Shown: positions 54,892-61,371 of the stretch, piece by piece
Layout of the letters: the number at the start of each line of letters is the position of its first letter
Position numbering within the stretch: the first letter of the stretch is position 1
Assembly (NCBI GenBank): GCA_030654175.1
Contig: JAURXZ010000030.1
Span: forward strand, 496,001 to 560,000
Source of the DNA: Bacteroidia bacterium
GTDB lineage: Bacteria > Bacteroidota > Bacteroidia > 2-12-FULL-35-15
Length of the DNA: 64,000 nt
Reading direction: 5' to 3'
The notes under the pieces: generated by a model
Databases searched by the model: none
What the model saw: only the letters and a program-made list of their open reading frames with translations
What the model was told of the DNA's origin: nothing
Program-made: the position numbers and the translations under genes

Positions 54892-55749
54892 TTATGAATC
54901 TGTTCTGATCAAATGTTTTACCCTTCCCTCGAAAAAAAAGTTGTGTACATACGCAACGCCAATGCCAAACAACACGGTGCTAATTCCAATAATTGCGTTA
55001 TAATAAACAGGCGCCATTAATGCAATACGTATGAAAATAGTTATCAGTACAAAGGCGGAATATCGGAAAATATTCGGATAATGGATCACATATCTGAAGG
55101 CGGCTAACATCAGCAACATATCTGCAAAAATAAGTATAAGATAAAAGAGAGGATAGGAAGGGTGAAATAACCCTGTAGCCAAATACCGTTTTATATCAAA
55201 AAAAACAGAGGTCAACAACCCAATTAACACTCCAATTGCAATTATTTTTTTCAGGTTAATAAATTTGGTGCGCTCTGTTTCATCGGTGATCTGCCTGTGT
55301 TTTTGTAAACTATAGAACCAGCCGGTTAGTGAAAAAACAATTAATGCTGCACCGGCATCTGAAGCCATCCTGTAAATAATGGTAAACTGCTCCTGAAATG
55401 TGGAGTTGAGTGATAAGTTGGATAACTCTTCAAATGAAGTTCGTAAAAAAATCAGGCTCATGATCTGAAATTGTTTGGCAATGGAATTGGAAATAGATTG
55501 AGGGATAACAAAAACTAATCCTATCATTTCAAAAAACAATAAAAAATTAAAACTGAATTCGATGGCATCCGTAAATTTTATATTGGAAAGAAGATAAAAT
55601 GATCTGAAAACATGAAAATAGTTTCCAATGCCAATCAAAAGTGAAATGATGAACACAGCAACCAAGATATAGCTAAGGTTACGGGAGTTTTGTTTACTTT
55701 CCCAATACCCTTCACTTTTATCAAATATTTTTGTTATCAACTGTGACAT
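54892..55749 (-). CDS. unknown multi-pass membrane protein of the sulfur island
   Basis: The 285-residue product has about seven hydrophobic segments (for example about 28-50, 63-82, 128-147, 168-186, 200-220, 230-250 and 255-272). No recognised family motif was found. Charged loops include a K-H-R-Q-I-T-D-E-T-E-R segment in the middle. It lies between a lipoprotein rhodanese and the SoxB-like gene, all on the same strand, which suggests but does not prove a role in sulfur metabolism. Confidence 0.7.
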   Translation of the reverse strand: MSQLITKIFDKSEGYWESKQNSRNLSYILVAVFIISLLIGIGNYFHVFRSFYLLSNIKFTDAIEFSFNFLLFFEMIGLVFVIPQSISNSIAKQFQIMSLIFLRTSFEELSNLSLNSTFQEQFTIIYRMASDAGAALIVFSLTGWFYSLQKHRQITDETERTKFINLKKIIAIGVLIGLLTSVFFDIKRYLATGLFHPSYPLFYLILIFADMLLMLAAFRYVIHYPNIFRYSAFVLITIFIRIALMAPVYYNAIIGISTVLFGIGVAYVHNFFFEGRVKHLIRTDS

Positions 55750-55811
55750 TTTGTGTGCATTTCTAAAAAAATCTGTTGTTATAAAATGTTGTTTTTAAGA
55801 GTTGATTACAT

Positions 55812-55849
55812 AACAACAAAACCTCTATAAGTAAGAGGTTTTGTTGTTT
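55812..55849 (-). terminator. terminator after the rhodanese lipoprotein gene
   Basis: A 14-bp perfect stem (ACAACAAAACCTCT with AGAGGTTTTGTTGT, 7-base loop). On the minus strand the T-rich arm comes last, as in an intrinsic terminator. Confidence 0.65.
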
Positions 55850-55920
55850 GGAATAAAAAACATGTTAAAATTTTATTGCGAAATAAATATTTTGAACAAG
55901 CTCTTTGTAACAATATGTGG

Positions 55921-56289
55921 TTATTTATTGCAAGCTATATTTTGCCATGCACCCAAATTCTCAACTTCTTTAGTGTATCCGGCTCCTAACAGTTTGCTTT
56001 TAGCCACACCGGCTCTGGCTCCACTGCGACAAACAATTACTACTTTGTCGTATTTTTTTAATTCTTCTATTTTGCTGTCAAAAGAATCTAAAGGGTAATT
56101 AACAGAACAGTCGGCATGGCCGTCACCTTGCCACTCCTCAGGAGTTCTTACGTCAACTATAATTTGCTTTAGATCTGTTTTTGTTTCTATTGGATTTTTC
56201 ATTGTATCTGTTTTTTTTGATTGTGAATTACATTGTGCTAAGGTCAGACCTGATATAGCAACAATAATAAATGTTATTATTTTGGACAT
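55921..56289 (-). CDS. rhodanese-domain lipoprotein
   Basis: The 122-residue product has a lipobox with Cys20 (L-T-L-A-Q-C-N-S) and a rhodanese domain with the active-site Cys87 in V-C-R-S-G-A-R-A-G. D-V-R-T-P-E-E-W is the family start motif. As a lipoprotein it would transfer sulfane sulfur in the periplasm. It lies 48 bases after the CstB-like gene; a hairpin (56303-56333) in between may reduce read-through. Confidence 0.85.
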   Translation of the reverse strand: MSKIITFIIVAISGLTLAQCNSQSKKTDTMKNPIETKTDLKQIIVDVRTPEEWQGDGHADCSVNYPLDSFDSKIEELKKYDKVVIVCRSGARAGVAKSKLLGAGYTKEVENLGAWQNIACNK

Positions 56290-56302
56290 TGTTTTTTAGT
56301 TT

Positions 56303-56333
56303 AATAAAAGGCGACAATGTGCCGCCTTTTATT
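56303..56333. other. hairpin between cstB-like and rhodanese lipoprotein genes
   Basis: Imperfect stem AATAAAAGGCG with CGCCTTTTATT around a short loop. It may act as a partial terminator or mRNA-stabilising hairpin within the transcript. Confidence 0.5.
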
Positions 56334-56337
56334 TGTT

Positions 56338-57753
56338 TTAGGCCTTTACCATTTTACTCTGGCAAACAAAATTGGTTTTAGGTACATCGGTCTCTGCAAT
56401 GGCTTTAAAACCTCCTTCCACTTCTTTGAAATTATGAATACCACGTGATTTTAGGATGCTTGAAGCGATCATACTGCGATAACCACCTGCACAGTGAATA
56501 TAATATGGTTTACTATCATCAATGGTTTTAAACCAATTATTAATTTCAGCTAATGGTCTGCTAAAAGCTTCCTCAACATGTTCAGCTGCATATTCGCTAT
56601 CTTTTCTAACATCTAATACAATGCTTTCGCCAACTTTAAACTCCTTTTGAAATTGAGCTGCTGTAATGCGGTTTACTGTATCTACCTCTTTCCCTGATTT
56701 TTTCCATGCATCAAAGCCTCCATCAAGATAACCGATAACTTTATCAAAACCAACACGTGCCAATCTTGTTACACTTTCTTCTTCTTCACCCTCTTTGGTA
56801 ATTAATATGATCGGCTGCTTTACATCAACGATCAAAGAACCTACCCATGGAGCAAAATCGCCATGTAAACCAATGTTGATTGAGCGTGGAACAAACCCTT
56901 TTTGAAATTCTGCTGCATCACGCACATCTAATATCAGAGCTTCGGTTGCATCAGCAGCTGCCTCCAATTCATTTGGACTTAACGCCTTCATGCCTTTTTC
57001 AAGGATGGTATCAAAACTTTCAATTCCTTTTTTGTTCATTGCAACGTTCATTCCAAAATAACCCGGAGGAGGCAATAAACCATCTGTCACAGCTTTAACA
57101 AAAGCCTCTTTATCAGGCTGGTTCAAAGCATAGTTCATTTTTTTCTGGTTCCCCAAAGTATCTACGGTTTCCTTCATCATATTTTTGCCGCAAGCGCTTC
57201 CGGCACCATGAGCCGGATAAACAATAACATCATTTGCAAGTGGCATTAGTTTATTGTTTATGGAATCATATAATATTCCGGCTAATTGATCCTGCGTCAT
57301 TGAAGCAGCTTTTTGAGCCAGGTCGGGGCGGCCAACATCACCAAGAAATAATGTATCGCCACTAAACAATGCATAATCTTTACCGTTTTCATCTTTTAAT
57401 AAAAAGCAGGTGCTTTCCATGGTATGCCCCGGAGTATGAAGCACTTTAATAGTAACATTACCAAGCTTAAATTCTTCTCCGTCATGTGCTGATATAAAAT
57501 CAAATTCAGGAGAGGCATTCGGTCCGTAAACTATTGGAGCTCCTGTTTTTTTGCTTAAATCTAAATGACCGGATACAAAATCGGCATGAAAATGTGTTTC
57601 AAAAACATACTTAATTTTTACGCCATCTTTTTTTGCACGATCAATATATGGCTGCACTTCTCTCAACGGATCAATAATTGCGGCTTCGCCATTTGAAGTG
57701 ATGTAATAAGCACCTTGTGCTAAACATCCTGTATAAATTTGTTCTACTTTCAT
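56338..57753 (-). CDS. CstB-like persulfide dioxygenase-rhodanese fusion
   Basis: The 471-residue product has an N-terminal metallo-beta-lactamase domain of the ETHE1 type (about 1-240) with His54-x-His56-x-Asp58 and His63, then two rhodanese domains (about 265-360 and 370-465). The first rhodanese lacks a catalytic cysteine (I-T-K-E-G-E-E-E in the loop). The second has Cys421 in H-C-A-G-G-Y-R-S. This is the CstB arrangement: it oxidises low-molecular-weight persulfides to sulfite and can form thiosulfate in the cytoplasm. Its promoter carries the shared operator, with a second copy further upstream. Confidence 0.9.
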   Translation of the reverse strand: MKVEQIYTGCLAQGAYYITSNGEAAIIDPLREVQPYIDRAKKDGVKIKYVFETHFHADFVSGHLDLSKKTGAPIVYGPNASPEFDFISAHDGEEFKLGNVTIKVLHTPGHTMESTCFLLKDENGKDYALFSGDTLFLGDVGRPDLAQKAASMTQDQLAGILYDSINNKLMPLANDVIVYPAHGAGSACGKNMMKETVDTLGNQKKMNYALNQPDKEAFVKAVTDGLLPPPGYFGMNVAMNKKGIESFDTILEKGMKALSPNELEAAADATEALILDVRDAAEFQKGFVPRSINIGLHGDFAPWVGSLIVDVKQPIILITKEGEEEESVTRLARVGFDKVIGYLDGGFDAWKKSGKEVDTVNRITAAQFQKEFKVGESIVLDVRKDSEYAAEHVEEAFSRPLAEINNWFKTIDDSKPYYIHCAGGYRSMIASSILKSRGIHNFKEVEGGFKAIAETDVPKTNFVCQSKMVKA

Positions 57754-57792
57754 TTTGTTTTATTTTTATTTTTTTTATTTATTATTATTCAG

Positions 57793-57837
57793 CAAAATTA
57801 TGCTGTTTTTAAAGGATTAACGGTAACATATATTACA
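57793..57837 (-). promoter_or_regulatory. promoter and operator of the CstB-like gene
   Basis: On the minus strand the operator TGTAATATATGTTACC (57822-57837), followed by GTTAA, lies 21 bases before the -7 box TAATTTTG (57793-57800). Spacing is the same as at 52457 and 58704. Confidence 0.75.
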
Positions 57838-57860
57838 CTTGGCATTTGAAGTATACGATG

Positions 57861-57876
57861 TGTTACCTATGTTACA
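57861..57876 (-). promoter_or_regulatory. second operator copy upstream of the CstB-like gene
   Basis: TGTAACATAGGTAACA on the minus strand is a further copy of the direct repeat, 39 bases above the first and just before the stop of the TauE gene. Two bound dimers could act together. Confidence 0.5.
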
Positions 57877-57879
57877 CTG

Positions 57880-58677
57880 TTATTTTAATAGCGTCTCTTT
57901 TATAATGATATATATTCCCATCAATAATACAAACCAACCAAATATGGGTTTAAGTTTTGCTCCATCTATTTTTTTGGATAAGAAAATTCCAATAAAAATC
58001 CCGGCTGTAGCGAATGCGGAAACCATCGTTAATAAGCTCCAGTCAATAACAGTTTCGCCTCCTTCACCAAAAAAACCTATCAAGGATTTTGCAGCAATTA
58101 TAACCAAGGAGGTGCCAACCGCTTCTTTCATGGGTAGTTTAGACAATAGTACCAAAGCCGGTATTATTAAAAATCCTCCACCGGCTCCCACCAATCCGGT
58201 AACCATACCAACAACAGCCCCTTCGATCAAAATTACCGGGTAATTAAATTTTTGCGGACCTAAATCTTCTTCTTTTTTCTTTTTATCTTTTTTGATCATA
58301 CTGTAAGATGCAGCCACCATCAGTACAGCAAAAAGCAACATCATTAAAATACTCTTGGTTACAACAAAAGAACCTATTGTAAAAACTTCTTTTGGTATAG
58401 CAGGTACAATATAGGCCCTTGTTAAAAATACCGCCACAATGGAAGGCGCTCCAAATACTAAAGCTGTTTTAATATTTACTAAGCCTTTTCTTAAATAACC
58501 CACCGAACCTATGGCACTGGTGAAGCCTACAATGAATAAAGAATAGGCAGTTGCTACTACTGCATCCACCGAAAAAAGATAAACCAATACCGGGACCGTT
58601 AAAATGCTGCCCCCGCTGCCAATAAGCCCTAAAGAAACCCCTATTAAAATTGATGACAGATAACCTATTATTTCCAT
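57880..58677 (-). CDS. TauE/SafE-family sulfite/anion exporter
   Basis: The 265-residue product has about eight membrane segments and the two family repeats G-L-I-G-S-G-G-S-I-L-T-V-P-V-L and G-L-V-G-A-G-G-G-F-L-I-I-P-A-L. It probably exports sulfite or another organosulfur product made by the CstB-like enzyme. A charged loop (K-K-D-K-K-K-K-E-E) marks the centre. It has its own promoter with the shared operator. Confidence 0.9.
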   Translation of the reverse strand: MEIIGYLSSILIGVSLGLIGSGGSILTVPVLVYLFSVDAVVATAYSLFIVGFTSAIGSVGYLRKGLVNIKTALVFGAPSIVAVFLTRAYIVPAIPKEVFTIGSFVVTKSILMMLLFAVLMVAASYSMIKKDKKKKEEDLGPQKFNYPVILIEGAVVGMVTGLVGAGGGFLIIPALVLLSKLPMKEAVGTSLVIIAAKSLIGFFGEGGETVIDWSLLTMVSAFATAGIFIGIFLSKKIDGAKLKPIFGWFVLLMGIYIIIKETLLK

Positions 58678-58703
58678 TTTGTTTTGTTTTGTTAATTATG
58701 TTA

Positions 58704-58748
58704 CAAAGGTCGCATGATATAAATCATTTAACGGTTACAATTGTTACA
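58704..58748 (-). promoter_or_regulatory. promoter and operator of the TauE/SafE gene
   Basis: On the minus strand TGTAACAATTGTAACC (58733-58748), followed by GTTAA, is 21 bases from a -7-like box GACCTTTG (58704-58711; one base off TAnnTTTG at each of the first two places). A weak -7 box would need the activator. Confidence 0.7.
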
Positions 58749-58786
58749 ATTGAATTTATTGTGCAATGAAATTAATTATTTTTAAC

Positions 58787-59113
58787 CTATTGTATTTGTA
58801 TTTCATACCACCCAAAAGTTCCACCGCAAAGCCAATTAGAATTTTTAAATCCCATTTCATTTAACTTCTCCGCAGCCTTTGTAGATCTCCCTCCACCTTT
58901 GCCACAAGCGGTTATAATGATATCTGCTTTATCAAATAATTTGTTGACCAGTTCCAATTCTGAAATTGAAATATTCATCGCACCCGGTATATGCTGTTGA
59001 TCAAACTCTTCCCGATCACGCACATCAATAATTTTGACCTCTTGTTTTTTGTCTGCTATTAATTGCTTTAACTTCTCAAGAGCAACGCAATTGACTATTT
59101 GTATGTTCTCCAT
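58787..59113 (-). CDS. small rhodanese
   Basis: The start was moved to the ATG at 59113 (M-E-N-I-Q-I-V-N-C); the longer frame from 59167 would begin with GTG deep inside the MFS gene. The product has 108 residues. Active-site Cys70 lies in I-T-A-C-G-K-G-G-G-R-S, a longer loop than usual, and D-V-R-D-R-E-E-F is present. The gene overlaps the end of the MFS gene by 38 bases, so both are translated from one message. Confidence 0.85.
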   Translation of the reverse strand: MENIQIVNCVALEKLKQLIADKKQEVKIIDVRDREEFDQQHIPGAMNISISELELVNKLFDKADIIITACGKGGGRSTKAAEKLNEMGFKNSNWLCGGTFGWYEIQIQ

Positions 59114-60365
59114 GTATTTTATTTTTAGGTATAAACCAATTCCAAAGTTTTTTCGAATTATCATCACTACATTTCATACGATATTGAATAACTATTGCGG
59201 AACCAACCGTCAGCAACCCAATTACAATTATTGAAGCAGTGATACCTAATGCATCTGCAATTATTCCAGTTAAAATAGCACCAATAGCATAGCCCAGATC
59301 ACGCCATAAGCGAAATATCCCTAAACTTTTTGGCCTGTCCATAGGATTGGTATTTTCTGCAACCGTTGCAAGGAAAGTGGGGTAAACCATTGCAGTGCCC
59401 CAGCCTAAAACAACTGAAAGAAAAATAAAATGAGTCATTGTTTCTGCCCAAGGCATCACCAACAAAGTAATACCTTGTAAAAACATGCCTGTAAACAACA
59501 TATTCTTTTTACAAAAATGGTCTGCCATTTTACCTGTTATTAATTGTCCTAAGCCCCAAACAGCGGGATACGTTGCTGTTATTATTCCAATTTGTTCTAG
59601 ACTGAAATCTTTTTGAGACAACAGAATTGGGAAGATGCCCCAAACCATTCCATCGTTCAAATTATTAATTAATCCGGCTTGCGTCACAGCACCAAGGTTT
59701 TTATTTTTCCATGTTGTATCCCAAAATACATTTTTTAATGCAGGGATGTTACTGGAATTTGATTCTTTTGCAACATGATGTTTGGTATCCTTTATCAGCA
59801 ACCAACTTCCGAAAAACCCTAATAAGGATAAAACAATTCCAATGTAAAATGGATATGGTCTTAACCCATATTGTCCGGCAATCCAACCGGTAAGAAAAGC
59901 CACAATAGCTACTGAAAGGTAACCGGCAAACTCATTTAAGCCCATTGCAAAACCTCTTTGCTTTTCACCAACAAGATCTATTTTCATTACAACGGTACTG
60001 CTCCAGGTTAACCCCTGGTTGATACCCAATAATATATTTGCAGCAATGATCCAGTTCCAGTTTGGGGCATACATCAGGATAAAAGGAACTGGAATAGCAA
60101 ACAGCCAGCCAATGGTAAGCAAATTTTTTCTGCCGAATTTATTTGCTAAAGAACCGGTAAAATAATTGGTAATTGCTTTTACAATTCCGAATACTATAAT
60201 GAAGGAAAGAATTGCTGTATTTGCTGCAAGATGAAATTCACCTTCGGCTATTTTAGGAAGAATAGCTCTTTCTAATCCAACCATACCGCCCACGAAGGCA
60301 TTGATGATCACAAGAAGAGTGAACTGCTTCCAGTTTTCTTTTAATCCGAGGTTAACGTTTTTCAT
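59076..60365 (-). CDS. MFS transporter
   Basis: The 429-residue product has 12 membrane segments and the MFS loop motif (G-S-L-A-N-K-F-G-R-K-N) after segment 2, with a central charged loop (about 200-225). It begins near F-V-G-G-M-V-G-L-E-R-A-I-L-P. Overlap with a rhodanese gene and a promoter with a related operator place it in the sulfur island; the substrate may be a sulfur anion or a metabolite but is not shown by sequence. Confidence 0.85.
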   Translation of the reverse strand: MKNVNLGLKENWKQFTLLVIINAFVGGMVGLERAILPKIAEGEFHLAANTAILSFIIVFGIVKAITNYFTGSLANKFGRKNLLTIGWLFAIPVPFILMYAPNWNWIIAANILLGINQGLTWSSTVVMKIDLVGEKQRGFAMGLNEFAGYLSVAIVAFLTGWIAGQYGLRPYPFYIGIVLSLLGFFGSWLLIKDTKHHVAKESNSSNIPALKNVFWDTTWKNKNLGAVTQAGLINNLNDGMVWGIFPILLSQKDFSLEQIGIITATYPAVWGLGQLITGKMADHFCKKNMLFTGMFLQGITLLVMPWAETMTHFIFLSVVLGWGTAMVYPTFLATVAENTNPMDRPKSLGIFRLWRDLGYAIGAILTGIIADALGITASIIVIGLLTVGSAIVIQYRMKCSDDNSKKLWNWFIPKNKIHGEHTNSQLRCS

Positions 60366-60386
60366 TACTTTGTTTTTTATTTATTA

Positions 60387-60431
60387 CAAAGTTACGCCCC
60401 TCTTAACCGGAAGTATTTAACATATGATAAA
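60387..60431 (-). promoter_or_regulatory. promoter of the MFS-rhodanese pair with degenerate operator
   Basis: The -7 box TAACTTTG (60387-60394) fits TAnnTTTG. At the same 21-base distance lies TTTATCATATGTTAAA (60416-60431), which matches the CstB operator at 11 of 16 positions. It is weaker than the other three. Confidence 0.45.
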
Positions 60432-60434
60432 TAA

Positions 60435-60998
60435 TCACTTATGCGCCCTGATCCGGCTTAAGCTAACTTGAGTGATTCCTAAATAGGATGCAATGAACTT
60501 TAACGGAACCCTTTTTAAAATGTTAGTATGATCTTTTAGTAGATTAAAATAGCGCTCATCAGCAGTATTAAACTGTAAGCTTTCAATCCTGTTTACTGTA
60601 TTCACATATGCCGCTTCAATGATCTTACGAAAAAGTCGTTCAAGATCATGATATGAATCAAAAAGTTTAAATAATTTGTTTGAATCAATGGCGATTAATA
60701 CAGTATCCTCAATAGCCTGAATGGCTTTTCGGGATGGCTTTCCGGTAAATAAACTTTCGGCCCTTGCAACAAATGCATTTTCAAATTCAAAACTTTCAGT
60801 TATGTCATTGGCATCCTTGAAATAATAAATTCTAACACAGCCTTTCTTCACAAAATAAATGGTTTTGCAGGTATGCCCAATAGGTTGCACATCGGTGCCT
60901 TTTTTAAAACTTACCTCGCTACAGATTTCGGCCAATGATTTTTCGGCTTCTTTCGAAATCGGATAGATGGCTTTTATTTGTTGAAAAAGAGCTTCCAC
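60435..60998 (-). CDS. Crp/Fnr-family regulator, short type
   Basis: The 187-residue product starts with GTG at 60998. A cyclic-nucleotide-binding-like barrel (about 20-120) precedes a helical region and a C-terminal HTH (V-P-L-K-F-I-A-S-Y-L-G-I-T-Q-V-S-L-S-R-I-R). This form is common in Bacteroidota; such proteins mostly lack the residues needed to bind cAMP. It is the first gene at the right edge of the sulfur island and may control it, but it is not similar in detail to the regulator at 47181-47813. Confidence 0.85.
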   Translation of the reverse strand: MEALFQQIKAIYPISKEAEKSLAEICSEVSFKKGTDVQPIGHTCKTIYFVKKGCVRIYYFKDANDITESFEFENAFVARAESLFTGKPSRKAIQAIEDTVLIAIDSNKLFKLFDSYHDLERLFRKIIEAAYVNTVNRIESLQFNTADERYFNLLKDHTNILKRVPLKFIASYLGITQVSLSRIRAHK

Positions 60999-61371
60999 GG
61001 TGCTTTTACAATCAGTTAATAATTTGTATGAACATAAAGGTATTTAAAATGGTTAGATATTCAAATAAAAATAGACCAGGATCAAACTAGGCTTGTATAT
61101 AAGGCTGTTATGAGGGTTAAGGATTCAACACAGGGAGAAAAGGAATAAAAATGCAACAAATGCACCTTCTTGAATTATTAAAAAATACGTACCTCCTTTC
61201 GAAAAACCGGAAAATGAATATCAATATCTACCATCGCGATCTGATCTACAAGAAATTCCTAAAAATTGTTAAACTTTTATTCCAAAAAAACTCCTTAGAC
61301 AAATTACATACACAATTGCTTATCTTTGTTATAATACAACATCCTGATTTTATTTGCGTTTAAATTAAAAA
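60999..61371. other. divergent intergenic region
   Basis: These 373 bases separate the Crp/Fnr gene (minus) from the DUF4175 gene (plus). TATCTTTG at 61321-61328 fits a -7 box for the plus-strand gene, 43 bases before its ATG; no good -33 is seen. A 70-codon frame at 61151-61363 has no recognisable domain and is probably not a gene. Confidence 0.5.

Noticed and set aside
61151..61363. 70-codon frame before the DUF4175 gene
   Set aside because: It spans the likely promoter of that gene, has no domain or signal, and its composition is that of AT-rich spacer.
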